A stretch of 64,000 bases of DNA from Betaproteobacteria bacterium (GCA_947482825.1 CANKMT010000001.1:83588-147587), one strand, 5' to 3'. Numbered from the stretch's first letter, positions 54,273-63,881 are shown. Notes: generated from the letters alone by a model not told the origin. A program made the numbers and translations.

Positions 54273-55517
54273 ATGTTCCAGACCAACCTTCTAGCCCAAA
54301 CCGACCCCGAACTCTGGAACGCGATCCGGCTGGAAAACCGCCGCCAGGAAGACCACGTCGAGCTGATCGCCTCCGAGAACTACGTGAGCCAGGCGGTGCT
54401 GATCGCGCAGGGAAGCCAGCTCACCAACAAGTACGCCGAAGGCTATCCGGGCAAGCGCTATTACGGCGGCTGCGAGTTCGTCGATATGGCCGAGACGATT
54501 GCCATCGAGCGCGCGAAGAAGCTCTTCGGCGCCGACTGGGCCAACGTGCAGCCGCATTCGGGCTCGCAGGCCAACCAGGCGGTGTATGTGTCGAACCTCA
54601 AGCCCGGCGACACGGTGCTCGGCATGTCGCTTGCGCACGGCGGGCACCTCACGCACGGGTCGCCGGTGAACCTGTCGGGCAAGCTCTACAACTTCGTGTC
54701 GTATGGCCTCAATGCCAAGGAAGAGATCGACTACGACGCGGCGGAGAAGACTGCGTTGGAGACGAAGCCGAAGATGATCGTGACCGGCGCGTCCGCGTAT
54801 TCGCTCGCGATCGACTGGAAGCGCTTCCGTGCGATTGCCGACAAGGTGGGCGCATTGCTGATGGCCGATATCGCGCACTACGCGGGGATGATTGCCGTTG
54901 GTTTGTACCCATCCCCGATCGGCATCGCGGACTACGTGACGACCACGACGCACAAGACCCTGCGCGGCCCGCGCGGGGGCCTGGTGCTCGGCATGGGCGA
55001 GGCGACCGCCAAGTTGGTCAACTCGGCGATCTTCCCGGGCCTGCAGGGCGGACCGCTGATGCACGTGATCGCGGCCAAGGCGGTGGCCTTCGGCGAGGCG
55101 TTGCGGCCCGAATTCAAGACCTACCAGCAAGGCGTGCTCGACAACGCCAGCGCCATGGCGACTGCGCTCACCGCGCGCGGCGTTCGCATCGTCTCGGGTC
55201 GGACCGAATCGCACATGATGCTGCTCGACCTGCGCGCCAAGAAAATCACCGGCAAGGATGCCGAGGCCGCACTTGGCCGCGCCCACATCACGGTCAACAA
55301 GAACTCGATCCCCAACGACCCGGAAAAGCCCATGGTCACCTCGGGCATCCGGATCGGATCGCCGGCGATGACGACACGGGGCTTCGGTACCAACGAAGCG
55401 AAGATCCTCGCCGGACTGATCGCCGACGTGCTCGAAGGCCCCGCGGACGAAGCGAACCTCGCGCGCGTGCGCGCCCAGGTGACCGAGCTCTGCGCCGCGT
55501 ACCCGGTCTACGGCTGA
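54273..55517 (+). CDS. glyA: Serine hydroxymethyltransferase
   Basis: A 414-residue PLP enzyme that interconverts serine and glycine with tetrahydrofolate. It has [10 protein letters not shown] near the start, [11 protein letters not shown], and the PLP-lysine motif [17 protein letters not shown] 54273 gives the standard N-terminus. A TAGAAT box at 54239-54244 could be the -10. It heads the glyA-nrdR-ribD-ribE block, an order common in betaproteobacteria. Confidence 0.97.
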   Translation: MFQTNLLAQTDPELWNAIRLENRRQEDHVELIASENYVSQAVLIAQGSQLTNKYAEGYPGKRYYGGCEFVDMAETIAIERAKKLFGADWANVQPHSGSQANQAVYVSNLKPGDTVLGMSLAHGGHLTHGSPVNLSGKLYNFVSYGLNAKEEIDYDAAEKTALETKPKMIVTGASAYSLAIDWKRFRAIADKVGALLMADIAHYAGMIAVGLYPSPIGIADYVTTTTHKTLRGPRGGLVLGMGEATAKLVNSAIFPGLQGGPLMHVIAAKAVAFGEALRPEFKTYQQGVLDNASAMATALTARGVRIVSGRTESHMMLLDLRAKKITGKDAEAALGRAHITVNKNSIPNDPEKPMVTSGIRIGSPAMTTRGFGTNEAKILAGLIADVLEGPADEANLARVRAQVTELCAAYPVYG

Positions 55518-55532
55518 GCGGGACGGGGCACC

Positions 55533-55994
55533 GTGCGCTGTCCCTTCTGCAGCTCGGAGGACACCCAGGTCCTCGACACGCGGTCCAACCCGGACACCAA
55601 CTCGATCCGCCGGCGGCGCAAGTGCGCCTCGTGCGACAAGCGCTTCACGACTTACGAAAAAGTCGAACTGCGCATGCCGCGCCTGGTGAAGAAGGACGGC
55701 AGCCGCACCGACTTCGAGCGCGACAAGCTCGCCGGCAGCATGATGGTCGCGCTTCGCAAGCGCCAGGTGTCCACCGACAAGGTCGATGCGGCGCTCGATC
55801 GCATCGAGGAAAAGCTGCGCGGCACCGGCGAGCGCGAGGTGCCCACGGCCAAGGTTGGCGAACTTGTCATGCGCGAGCTATCGAAACTCGACAAGGTCGC
55901 CTACATCCGCTTCGCTTCCGTGTATCGAAGTTTCGATACGCCGGACGATTTCCGCGAAGCCGTGCTCGAAGTGAAGAAACCACGGCGGAAGTAG
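55533..55994 (+). CDS. nrdR: Transcriptional repressor NrdR
   Basis: A 153-residue repressor of ribonucleotide reductase genes. The zinc ribbon is CPFC...CASC (residues 3-34) and the ATP-cone follows ([22 protein letters not shown]). It starts at GTG 55533, 15 bases after the glyA stop, with GGGACGGGG upstream. It would act in trans, as no nrd gene is in the window. Confidence 0.97.
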   Translation: MRCPFCSSEDTQVLDTRSNPDTNSIRRRRKCASCDKRFTTYEKVELRMPRLVKKDGSRTDFERDKLAGSMMVALRKRQVSTDKVDAALDRIEEKLRGTGEREVPTAKVGELVMRELSKLDKVAYIRFASVYRSFDTPDDFREAVLEVKKPRRK

Positions 55995-55996
55995 CC

Positions 55997-57085
55997 TTGT
56001 TCAGCGACGCGGATCGCCGGCACATGGCGAGGGCGCTTGAACTCGCCGCCCTCGGCTTGTTCACCGCGACGCCCAATCCGCGTGTCGGATGCGTGCTGGT
56101 GCGCGATGGCGTGGTCGTCGGCGAAGGCTGGCACCGCAAGGCCGGCGAGCCGCACGCCGAAGCGAACGCGCTCGCCGCTGCGGGCGACAAGGCGCGAGGG
56201 GCCACAGCTTACGTCTCGTTGGAACCCTGCAAACATTTCGGCCGCACGCCGCCCTGTGTCGATGCCCTGATCAATGCGGACGTTTCGCGCGTCGTGGCCG
56301 CCATGCGCGACCCGAACCCCGAAGGCTCGGGCGGCGGCGCAAAGCTCGAAGCCGCCGGGATCCGATTCGAGAGCGGGCTGATGGAAGACGAGGCGCGCGA
56401 GCTCAACATCGGCTTTGTCTCGCGCATGACGCGCGCTCGGCCGTGGGTGCGCATGAAGATCGCCGCGAGCCTCGACGGGCGCACCGCGCTAGCTAACGGG
56501 AAGTCGCAGTGGATCACCGGGCCGGAAGCGCGCAAGGACGGCCACCGCTGGCGCGCGCGCGCCTGCGCCGTGCTCACGGGCATCGGTACGGTCACGGCGG
56601 ACGATCCGCGGCTGAACGTACGCGAAGTGGAAACGACGAGGCAACCGTTGCGGGTGATCATCGACAGCCGGCTCGAGACTCCGTTGACGGCACGCATCCT
56701 CGACGGCGGCCCGGTGCTGGTGTTCTGCGCGCAGGACAAGGCCGCGGAGCGCGCCGCGCTGGAAGCCCGCGGCGCGGAAGTCGTCTTGCTGCCGAACGCG
56801 AGCGGCAAAGTCGAATTGCCGGACATGCTTGCGGCGCTTGCTTCGCGCGGCATCAATGAGCTGCACGTGGAGGCGGGGGTCAAGCTCAACGGTTCGCTGG
56901 TGCGCGAAGGCTGCGTCGACGAATTCCTCGTGTACCTTGCTCCCTCGCTTTTGGGCGACGCGGCACAGGGCATGGCGAGCCTCACGGCGATGGCTTCGCT
57001 CGATGAGCGGGTAAAGCTCGCGTTCCATTCGGTCGAGCGCGTCGGGCCGGACCTGCGGATCCTCGCCCGCGTACAGGAGGCTTAG
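55997..57085 (+). CDS. ribD: Riboflavin biosynthesis deaminase/reductase RibD
   Basis: A 362-residue bifunctional enzyme. The N-terminal deaminase has HAEANAL and PCKHFGRTPPC for zinc; the C-terminal reductase has MKIAASLDGRTALANGKSQWITG. The start is TTG 55997, because RibD proteins begin F-S-D-x-D...M-A-x-A-L-x-L-A, and the ATG at 56024 would cut this. It begins 3 bases after the nrdR stop. It catalyses the second and third steps of riboflavin synthesis. Confidence 0.96.
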   Translation: MFSDADRRHMARALELAALGLFTATPNPRVGCVLVRDGVVVGEGWHRKAGEPHAEANALAAAGDKARGATAYVSLEPCKHFGRTPPCVDALINADVSRVVAAMRDPNPEGSGGGAKLEAAGIRFESGLMEDEARELNIGFVSRMTRARPWVRMKIAASLDGRTALANGKSQWITGPEARKDGHRWRARACAVLTGIGTVTADDPRLNVREVETTRQPLRVIIDSRLETPLTARILDGGPVLVFCAQDKAAERAALEARGAEVVLLPNASGKVELPDMLAALASRGINELHVEAGVKLNGSLVREGCVDEFLVYLAPSLLGDAAQGMASLTAMASLDERVKLAFHSVERVGPDLRILARVQEA

Positions 57086-57087
57086 GA

Positions 57088-57693
57088 ATGTTTTCCGGAA
57101 TCGTCCAGGCGGTCGGTGTCATCGAAAAAGTCGAAGCGCTCGAAGCCGGCGTGCGTCTCACCATCGAAACGAGCGCGCTGGGCCTGTCCGACGCGAAGGT
57201 CGGCGACTCGATCGCGATGAACGGAGCGTGCATGACGGTGACCTCGATCGCGGGCAACCGATTCACCGTGGACGTCTCGCGCGAATCGTTGAACGTGACG
57301 GCCGGCCTCGGAGCGCCGGGACCCGTCAATCTCGAAAAATCCATGGCGCTGGGAGACCGCATCGACGGGCACCTCGTCACCGGCCACGTGGACGGGATCG
57401 GCGAGGTCACCGCTTTCGAGCAGCTCGGCGAATCGTGGCGGCTCGAAGTGCGGGCGCCGAAGGACCTCGCACGCTATATCGCGAAGAAAGGTTCGATCAC
57501 GGTGGATGGGGTGAGCCTGACGGTGAATCGCATCGAGGACCAGGCTGAGGGTACTGTGTTCGAAGTGAACCTGATCCGGCATACGCTCCAGGTCACCACG
57601 CTTTCGCGGCTGGCGAGGGGCGCGAAGGTCAATCTCGAGATCGACTTATTGGCGCGCTATGTGCAGCGATTGCTGGAGGCGCCCAAGTCCTAG
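57088..57693 (+). CDS. ribE: Riboflavin synthase alpha subunit RibE
   Basis: A 201-residue enzyme with two lumazine-binding repeats: MFSGIVQAVG opens the first, and HLVTGHVDGIGEV the second. It dismutates 6,7-dimethyl-8-ribityllumazine to riboflavin. AGGAGG precedes the ATG and only two bases separate it from the ribD stop. Its stop codon overlaps the stop codon of the small convergent gene on the other strand. Confidence 0.97.
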   Translation: MFSGIVQAVGVIEKVEALEAGVRLTIETSALGLSDAKVGDSIAMNGACMTVTSIAGNRFTVDVSRESLNVTAGLGAPGPVNLEKSMALGDRIDGHLVTGHVDGIGEVTAFEQLGESWRLEVRAPKDLARYIAKKGSITVDGVSLTVNRIEDQAEGTVFEVNLIRHTLQVTTLSRLARGAKVNLEIDLLARYVQRLLEAPKS

Positions 57694-57854
57694 GGGTCTT
57701 GCTTGTCCGGACTGGCGCTGTCCTTTGAAGCATGTGCCTGGGCCTGCGCTCTTGCGCGCGCAGCCGCATCCGACGCCTTCATCCCCTTCGAGCGGGCATA
57801 GGCAGTCCAGATTCCGCCGATGGCCACGAGCAGCGCGATGAAGAACCAGGTCAC
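57690..57854 (-). CDS. Small membrane protein downstream of the RIO kinase
   Basis: A 54-residue protein: V-T-W-FFIALLVAIGGIWTAYARSKG gives one transmembrane helix, and the rest is an Ala/Arg/Gln-rich cytoplasmic tail ending KQDP. GTG 57854 lies 2 bases after the RIO kinase stop, so it would be translated by coupling. Its stop overlaps the ribE stop tail to tail. No family is recognised. It could be missed by gene finders because of its size. Confidence 0.55.
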   Translation of the reverse strand: MTWFFIALLVAIGGIWTAYARSKGMKASDAAARARAQAQAHASKDSASPDKQDP

Positions 57855-57856
57855 GA

Positions 57857-58777
57857 TCAGCGATCGATCGACTGCAGATACAACCGTCGCGCGGCCTCTT
57901 CCTTTTTCACGTCGTCGATCTCGTGCATCACGCCTTGCAGGTCGACGGCTTTCTCGACCCGCTTGAAGCGCCCGGTGAGCGGCATGCCGGGCACCAGCTT
58001 GGCCGATTCGTACAGCGCCCAGATTTCCTTGCCATAGTCGGTCGCGCGCAATTCGGGCGCGAACTTGCCGAAGTAGGCGGTCAGGTTCTCGACGTCGCGC
58101 TCAAGCATCGCGCCGGCGCCGATGTTGCCCGCCGCGTCGACCGCCTGCGGCAGGTCGATGATGACCGGTCCCCGGCTGTCGACCAGCACGTTGTACTCGG
58201 AAAGGTCGCCGTGGACGATGCCGGCGCAAAGCATCTTCACGACCTCGCCGACCAGGAACCCGTGGAATTCGCGCGCCAGTTCCGGGGACAACTCCAGGTC
58301 GTTCAGGCGGGGCGCGGCATTGCCTTCGGCGTCGGTCACCAGGTCCATGATGAGGACCCCGTCGAGGAAGTTGTACGACCTTGGCACCCGCACGCCGGCC
58401 GCGGCAAGCCGCTGCAGCGCGCTCACTTCGGCGTTCTGCCAGGCCGCTTCGAGTTGCTCGCGGCCGTAGCGCGTGCCTTTTTCCATGGCGCGCGCGCGGC
58501 GGCTGTTCTTGACCCTGCGCCCCTCGGTGTACTGCACGGCCTTGCGGAAAGCGCGCTTCTCGGGCTCCTTGTAGACCTTCGCGCAGCGGATCTCGTGGCC
58601 GCAACGGACCACGTAGACCGTGGCTTCCTTGCCGCTCATGAGTTGGCGCATTACCTCGTCGACGAGGCCTTCCTCGACCAGCGGGAGCAGTCTCTTGGGG
58701 GTCTTGATGGGAGCCTTGTGCGTCCGGGACCGGCCGGCGGCCGTTCCCGAATTGTCAGAGAACTTCAGAGCCGCCAT
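57857..58777 (-). CDS. RIO1-family Ser/Thr protein kinase
   Basis: A 306-residue atypical kinase. It has SGKEATVYVVR (ATP-binding loop), CAKVYKEPEKRAF, the catalytic HGDLSEYNVLVD and the metal-binding VIIDLPQAVD, all RIO signatures. Bacterial RIO proteins are poorly understood; in archaea and eukaryotes they act in ribosome maturation. It is divergent from the Ser/Thr kinase gene starting 63 bases away. Confidence 0.92.
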   Translation of the reverse strand: MAALKFSDNSGTAAGRSRTHKAPIKTPKRLLPLVEEGLVDEVMRQLMSGKEATVYVVRCGHEIRCAKVYKEPEKRAFRKAVQYTEGRRVKNSRRARAMEKGTRYGREQLEAAWQNAEVSALQRLAAAGVRVPRSYNFLDGVLIMDLVTDAEGNAAPRLNDLELSPELAREFHGFLVGEVVKMLCAGIVHGDLSEYNVLVDSRGPVIIDLPQAVDAAGNIGAGAMLERDVENLTAYFGKFAPELRATDYGKEIWALYESAKLVPGMPLTGRFKRVEKAVDLQGVMHEIDDVKKEEAARRLYLQSIDR

Positions 58778-58839
58778 TTTACGGCAATCCCCCGCCCATC
58801 CGGCGTGGCAGAATGCCGGGCCACGGGGAGGGGCGGCCA

Positions 58840-60102
58840 GTGACGGAACGGGTGGGGAAATACGAAATCAGGAAAACGCTCGGCGAAGGCGCCTCGGCGA
58901 CCGTCTATCTTGCGACCGACACCTTTTCCGGCTCGGAGGTGGCGCTCAAGGTGCTCAATCCGGCGATCTTCAAGGACGCCGAGTTCGGCGCGGTGCTGCG
59001 CGAGCAGTTCCTCAACGAAGCTTCGCTCGCGGGAAAGCTCAACCATCCGCACATCGTGGCGATCCTCGATGCGGTCGTGACCGACGAGGCCGGCTACATC
59101 GCGATGGAGTACGTGTCGGGCAGCAACCTGTCGGTTTACGCCGACCCGAAAAACCTGCTTTCGATCGGCGACGCGATCGAAGTGGGCTTCAAGTGCTGCG
59201 GGGCATTGGACTACGCGTACCGCGAGGGCGTCATCCACCGCGACATCAAGCCGGCCAACATCATGATGGCCGGCGGCACCGACGTGAAAGTGACCGACTT
59301 CGGCGCGGCCCTTCTTCGCAGCAGCAAGGTCAACGACACCGTAAGCATCGGTACGCCGGCCTACATGTCGCCCGAGCAGCTCAACGGGCAGGCGCTCGAC
59401 CACAAGACCGACATGTACTGCGTGGGCGTGATGCTTTACGAACTGCTGACCGGCCAGCGGCCCTTCGTTGCCAAGACCATGCCGGCGCTCATCCGCAAGG
59501 TGATGACCGAAGCGCCGTTGCCGCCGAGCAAGCTGCGCAGCGGGCTTCCGGCCGGCATCGATGCTCTCGTCCTGAAGGCGCTGGAAAAGAATCCCGCCGA
59601 CCGGTACGCGAGCTGGGCCGACTTCGCGCTGGAGATCGCGAGCATCGGCAAGCTAAGCGTCTACGTACACAGCATCCCGGATCTCGAGAAATACGCGGCC
59701 CTGCGCGCCGTGGGCATGCTCGCCAACCTCGCCGACGGCGAGATCTGGGAACTGGTCAAGGTCGCGCGCTGGTCGCGAGTGCCGGCGCACACCGTGCTCC
59801 TCAAGGAAGACACCTCGGGGGATTCGCTGCTGTTCCTCGCCAAGGGCCAGCTCAAGGTCACCAAGGGCGGCCAGTTGCTCAACGTGATCGGCAACGGCGA
59901 ATGGTTCGGCGAGATGTCCTATATCGCCGGTGGCGAGATGCCGCGCCAGGCCACGATCGAATCGATGACCGACGCGACGGTGGCCGAGTTCTCGGTGGCC
60001 GAGATCGAGAAGACCAGCATGGGCTGCCGCCACCACCTGCTGCGCGCCTTGCTGCGCAACGTCGTCGACAGGCTGGCGCTGTCCAACGTGCGCCTGGCCT
60101 AG
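58840..60102 (+). CDS. Ser/Thr protein kinase with C-terminal cyclic-nucleotide-binding domain
   Basis: A 420-residue protein. The Hanks-type kinase domain (about 5-265) has LGEGASATVYLATD, catalytic VIHRDIKPANIMM and VTDFGAA. The C-terminal about 120 residues form a cNMP-binding barrel (LFLAKGQLKVTKGG, GNGEWFGEMSYI). GTG 58840 has GGGGAGGGG about nine bases upstream; an ATG at 58813 is possible. This layout is like eukaryotic PKG in reverse order and would let cAMP or cGMP control phosphorylation. Confidence 0.9.
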   Translation: MTERVGKYEIRKTLGEGASATVYLATDTFSGSEVALKVLNPAIFKDAEFGAVLREQFLNEASLAGKLNHPHIVAILDAVVTDEAGYIAMEYVSGSNLSVYADPKNLLSIGDAIEVGFKCCGALDYAYREGVIHRDIKPANIMMAGGTDVKVTDFGAALLRSSKVNDTVSIGTPAYMSPEQLNGQALDHKTDMYCVGVMLYELLTGQRPFVAKTMPALIRKVMTEAPLPPSKLRSGLPAGIDALVLKALEKNPADRYASWADFALEIASIGKLSVYVHSIPDLEKYAALRAVGMLANLADGEIWELVKVARWSRVPAHTVLLKEDTSGDSLLFLAKGQLKVTKGGQLLNVIGNGEWFGEMSYIAGGEMPRQATIESMTDATVAEFSVAEIEKTSMGCRHHLLRALLRNVVDRLALSNVRLA

Positions 60103-60136
60103 CCCGCGCGCTGACGGCGGGGCGGGCCCCAAACCG

Positions 60137-61165
60137 ATGAGCGGGCTGCCCGCCGAGCTTAAGGCGTTCTACGAAGCGGTCTACTACCTTGTGTTCAACC
60201 TGGCCAGGGCAGTGCTGGCTTTCATGCAGCGCGACTCGTACTTGTATTGGCCTTTCATCGTTTCGACGCTGGTGATCATGGTGTTCGCGGCGCGCTGGAC
60301 GGTGCTGCGCGCGCCGCAGGGGTTGACCTGGCGCCAGCAATTCCGAGCGTATTTCGCGAAGGGTATCTGGTGGCATCCATCGGCGCGCGCCGACTATCGC
60401 CTGTATTTCGTCAACGCACTGGTGTTGCCGGCCTTCTTCGGCTGGGTGCTGTTCGGCGATGCGCAGGTGGCCGGCTTCATGGACGCCATGCTCGGCCGGT
60501 CACCGACTGTTGCAGGAGGATCCGAAGCGGGCATCGGCGTGCGGCTCGCCTACACGGTCCTGTTTTTCATCGCCTATGATCTCGGGCGCTTCGCGGCGCA
60601 TTGCCTGCTGCACGACGTGCCCGCCCTGTGGGAGTTCCACAAGGTGCATCATTCGGCCGAAGTCCTGACGCCGTTCACCGCCTATCGCGCGCATCCGGTC
60701 GATCTCCTCGTCATGGCGTGGGTGCCCGCCGTCCTCACGGGCCTTTTGACCTGGTTGTTCAACCTGGTCTCGCCCGGACTGATCGGCGCCTACACGTTTC
60801 TCGGGATGCACGTGTTCCTCTGGGCCGTGAACCTCATCGACAACCTGCGCCACTCGAACGTGTGGATCACCTACGGGCCGCACGTGGGCAAGTGGATCGT
60901 GAGCCCGGCCCATCACCAGCTTCACCACAGCTACGAGCCGCGCCACGCGATGAACGGGCACGGCGGCTGCAACCGCGGGTTCTCGCTCGCGGTCTGGGAT
61001 CGCTGGTACGGCACTTTGTGCTTGCCGGAGCGCGAGCCCGAGAAATTCCGCGTGGGCCTGGGCGACGGCACCGACAGCGGCTGGCACAGCGTCCTGCACA
61101 TGTACGCCTGGCCCTTCAAAGGGGGCTTTCGCAGCCTGCGCGACGCTTTCAGCCGCCGGACCTGA
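60137..61165 (+). CDS. Sterol desaturase/fatty acid hydroxylase family protein
   Basis: A 342-residue membrane di-iron enzyme. Four to five helices surround the His clusters HCLLHDVP, HKVHHSAE and HQLHHSYEPRH. It hydroxylates or desaturates a lipid; the substrate is unknown. It starts 34 bases after the kinase gene and its last 17 bases overlap the end of the creatininase-like gene on the opposite strand. Confidence 0.9.
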   Translation: MSGLPAELKAFYEAVYYLVFNLARAVLAFMQRDSYLYWPFIVSTLVIMVFAARWTVLRAPQGLTWRQQFRAYFAKGIWWHPSARADYRLYFVNALVLPAFFGWVLFGDAQVAGFMDAMLGRSPTVAGGSEAGIGVRLAYTVLFFIAYDLGRFAAHCLLHDVPALWEFHKVHHSAEVLTPFTAYRAHPVDLLVMAWVPAVLTGLLTWLFNLVSPGLIGAYTFLGMHVFLWAVNLIDNLRHSNVWITYGPHVGKWIVSPAHHQLHHSYEPRHAMNGHGGCNRGFSLAVWDRWYGTLCLPEREPEKFRVGLGDGTDSGWHSVLHMYAWPFKGGFRSLRDAFSRRT

Positions 61166-61961
61166 TGCGTTGCCGGATCTGCGCGACCGCGGCCTCGACC
61201 TTGATGTCGATGAAGGCGCGGCCGAATTCCGCCGAAGACTGGCGCGGGTCGCCGTCCACACCGTTGGCGGCGTTGCCCGCCTGCATGCGGTCGCGGCGCA
61301 CCCATTGGCCCGCGGGGTCGATGGCCATGAGTTCCGACGTATCCGGGAGCCCGGCATGCGCCCCCACCGGCAATCCGCGCGCTTGCAAAAAAGCGGCCAC
61401 GCGCTGCTCGGTGGCGAAGTACACATCGGGAATGTAGTGGACACGGGTACCCGTCGAACGCCACTGTGCATCGAGCACGGAGGCCAGCACTTCGAGCGCC
61501 TTCTGCCCGCCGCCGTGGTCGCCCATCAGCACGATATCCGTGAACCCCGCGGCGCGCGCGCTTGCGGCGACGTCGCGTGCAACGGCGGCAAAGGTTTCGT
61601 CGGTCACCGTAACGCTGCCCGCAAAGCGCATGTGTCCCGACTTGTCTGCCGCATTGCCGGCCGGCGCGAAGGGCATCACCGGATAGACGAGCGCGTTGCC
61701 GAGCGCCGAGGCGATGCGCCCGGCCACATGGCGGGCCACGAAGTTGTGCTTGCCCAGGGCCATGTGCGGGCCGTTCTGCTCGGTGCTGCCGGCGTAGTAG
61801 ATTGCAGTTGTCGCGCCGCCGCCGATCGCGTCGCGAACTTCCGGCCACGTGAGATCCTCGATGAACACCGAGGGCGGCGCCGCGCCGGCCTCCATCGCGA
61901 ATGACAGGCACGCAGTGAACAGGACAGTGGACAGGACGACGCGCAAGGGGCGGTTCCGCAT
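61149..61961 (-). CDS. Exported creatininase-family protein
   Basis: A 270-residue protein. After a signal peptide (MRNRPLRVVLSTVLFTACLSFAM...GAA) the motif YYAGSTEQNGPHMALGKHN supplies Glu/His metal ligands, and IVLMGDHGGGQKA follows. This is the creatininase amidohydrolase fold. An exported form is unusual. The start at 61961 has AGGA upstream; the start codon overlaps that of the ClpP-like gene on the other strand by two bases, and the end overlaps the desaturase gene. Confidence 0.85.
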   Translation of the reverse strand: MRNRPLRVVLSTVLFTACLSFAMEAGAAPPSVFIEDLTWPEVRDAIGGGATTAIYYAGSTEQNGPHMALGKHNFVARHVAGRIASALGNALVYPVMPFAPAGNAADKSGHMRFAGSVTVTDETFAAVARDVAASARAAGFTDIVLMGDHGGGQKALEVLASVLDAQWRSTGTRVHYIPDVYFATEQRVAAFLQARGLPVGAHAGLPDTSELMAIDPAGQWVRRDRMQAGNAANGVDGDPRQSSAEFGRAFIDIKVEAAVAQIRQRIRSGG

Positions 61962-62829
61962 GGGACGATTCCTTTTCGGCAGGCGGCTATTTTCGCCGCA
62001 AACGCGCGGCGCGCTGCCGCTGCTTTTTGCCGCCCTGTCCGCGCTCGCCCAAGCGCCGCAACCGGCGCCGGCGCAATCGCCCGAGGCTCCAGCCGTCCAG
62101 GGACCCGCACCCTCCGCAGAGCAGGCGCCGCGTCCGCTTCCGCCGCGCCTGCGGGTCATCGAACTCAAGGGGATGATCACGGAAAAGGCCGTGCCGGGCG
62201 TGCGCAGGGCTCTCGAGGGGGTCGATCCAGGGCGGTTTCCCGCGAGTGCGATCGTGCTGCTCGACAGCCCCGGCGGCGACGGGCTCGCCGCCATCGAGAT
62301 CGGCCGCATCGTGCGCGCAGCCAAGGCCCATGTCTTCGTGCGCGGCAGGTGCGCGAGCGGCTGCGTGTACGTGCTTGCGGGCGGCGTGGTGCGCGGCGTA
62401 GGGCGCGACAAGGCGATCGGCATTCATCGCGCGCGCCTCACCACGTTCGTCAAGGGCATCGGCGTGGTCGACCTGAACGCCGCCTCCAACACGAATGCGG
62501 CTGCGGCGCTCGAGATCGGCAACCGGCGCTCGCGCGAATACTTCAGCGACATGGGCCTGCCCGATGCGTTCTACGCCGCGATGGCGGCGACGCCGGCTGA
62601 AGGCATGCGCTACCTCGATCTCGACGAGCTTGCCGCGCTGGGTCTCGTTGGCTTCGACGCGGACTACCTCGCCTCGAGAGGCCCGAGCGCCGCGAAGATT
62701 TACCGCATCTCCGAGCAGGAGTATGTCCGGCGCACGCTGGCGATGCCGGCAAAGTGCCTGGCCGATCCAGCCTCCACGCCGCACGAGGTCGTGCGCTGCT
62801 ACCGGCAGGTGCTGCGAACCGGGGAGTGA
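61960..62829 (+). CDS. Exported ClpP-like (COG3904) protein
   Basis: A 289-residue protein. An N-terminal hydrophobic segment and a Pro/Ala-rich linker lead into a ClpP/crotonase-like fold: VLLDSPGGDGLAAIEIGR and GRCASGCVYVLAGG, with the Ser of the CASGC motif as likely nucleophile, as in COG3904 periplasmic proteins. The ATG 61960 overlaps the start of the creatininase-like gene on the minus strand; AAGGGG lies upstream. If this start is wrong, a later one would lose the signal segment. Role unknown, possibly peptide processing in the envelope. Confidence 0.8.
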   Translation: MGRFLFGRRLFSPQTRGALPLLFAALSALAQAPQPAPAQSPEAPAVQGPAPSAEQAPRPLPPRLRVIELKGMITEKAVPGVRRALEGVDPGRFPASAIVLLDSPGGDGLAAIEIGRIVRAAKAHVFVRGRCASGCVYVLAGGVVRGVGRDKAIGIHRARLTTFVKGIGVVDLNAASNTNAAAALEIGNRRSREYFSDMGLPDAFYAAMAATPAEGMRYLDLDELAALGLVGFDADYLASRGPSAAKIYRISEQEYVRRTLAMPAKCLADPASTPHEVVRCYRQVLRTGE

Positions 62830-63072
62830 CCTGGCCCGGCGCGCGGGTCTGGACCAAGGTAATGTTTTTGATCTGATTCAAGTCTTGCGGACGTTGCTTC
62901 TACCTCCGAATAGTTGACAAGGCGGCTACGAAAACTTGGTTCGTAGTCAGGCGCTTTATCCAAGTCCAAGTAAGCGATTCACGCCCATACGCGTTTAGTT
63001 GTGATTGGCACATTGCCCGGTGTCAGCAGCGGGTTGGCCTGTACATAACCAAACATTACCTATAATATAACC

Positions 63073-63333
63073 ATGCCCTACGCATTGCTCATCCGACGGC
63101 AGGCACGGAAGAAGCTCCAAAGCCTTCCCCGGGGTGAGCGAGCGAGAGTGGCCGAGAAGATCAACCAACTCGGCCAGAATCCGGACGATCCGCTGCTTGA
63201 TATCAAGCCGCTCTCCGGGTTGTCGCTCTACCGCCTGCCTGTCGGCGCCTGGCGAGTCATTTTCGGCCGGCAGGATGAAGTCAGAGTCATTGCAATCGAA
63301 AAGATCAAACCCCGCGGAGACGCCTACAAATGA
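63073..63333 (+). CDS. RelE/HigB-like toxin
   Basis: An 86-residue basic protein of the RelE/ParE fold: MPYALLIRRQARKKLQSLPRGER, then YRLPVGAWRVIFGRQDEVRVIAIEKI. Such toxins cut mRNA at the ribosome. The ATG is 7 bases after a TATAAT box, so the mRNA may be nearly leaderless. The antitoxin gene starts inside its end. The 243-base gap before it holds CTACGAA...TTCGTAG (62926-62946) and no gene. Confidence 0.85.
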   Translation: MPYALLIRRQARKKLQSLPRGERARVAEKINQLGQNPDDPLLDIKPLSGLSLYRLPVGAWRVIFGRQDEVRVIAIEKIKPRGDAYK

Positions 63334-63692
63334 ACGCCCCACTGAATCTCCAAATCATCAAGTCTCTGTCCGGAAAACCCGAGTTCGTCTTGATTCCGAT
63401 CGCGGTGTACAACGCGCTGCGCGAAAGAATCGAGGTCGAACTCGCAGGACTCGAGGCGGCTGCGGAAAAGGGTGCCGATTACGTGCCCTTCACGCTGGAA
63501 GACTATGTGGACAATCCTATAGCGCTGGCACGCATGAAAGCCAACATGACACAGCAGGAATTGGCGCAACGCCTGGGCGTCACTCAGGCCTACATAAGCA
63601 AAGTCGAGCGCCAAGCGAAGGTCACGCCGAAACTGTTGGCGAAATTGAACGGCGCAATCGGAAGGAAACAGGGATTGCGCAAAGCCAAATGA
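63330..63692 (+). CDS. XRE-family antitoxin
   Basis: A 120-residue protein. A helix-turn-helix (MTQQELAQRLGVTQAYISKVERQ) lies in the C-terminal half after a toxin-binding N-terminal part. It overlaps the RelE-like toxin gene by 4 bases (ATGA). Toxin-first order and C-terminal HTH suit the HigBA-type arrangement. It should neutralise the toxin and repress the pair. Confidence 0.85.
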   Translation: MNAPLNLQIIKSLSGKPEFVLIPIAVYNALRERIEVELAGLEAAAEKGADYVPFTLEDYVDNPIALARMKANMTQQELAQRLGVTQAYISKVERQAKVTPKLLAKLNGAIGRKQGLRKAK

Positions 63693-63761
63693 AGTGGTCT
63701 GTCGAGTGATTTGCCAAAAACGGATGGCTTCCGTAAGCCAGTGGAGTTAGCTCCGGGCCGT

Positions 63762-63881
63762 ATGCGATCCGGCGCCTGGGGACTCCTGGTCGCCCTGGCC
63801 GTGATCTTTGCAGGATTGCTCGGCCGCGCCGCAATCGACAAAATCCTCGCATTGCGCGCCGGCCCCGAATCGGTCGCGCTC
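63762..63881 (+). pseudogene. Polysaccharide flippase (Wzx-like) N-terminal remnant
   Basis: The first 40 residues (GLLVALAVIFAGLLGRAAIDK, then ILALRAGPESVAL) look like the first helix of a Wzx/oligosaccharide flippase, where LGPE-x-V-A-L-W would follow. Instead the frame passes into transposase sequence. The rest of the gene is absent up to the window end, so it is interrupted or replaced. Confidence 0.5.

Noticed and set aside
57088..57693. FMN riboswitch near the rib genes
   Set aside because: Genes are too close (2-3 bases apart) and no RFN-like conserved blocks were seen upstream of ribD.
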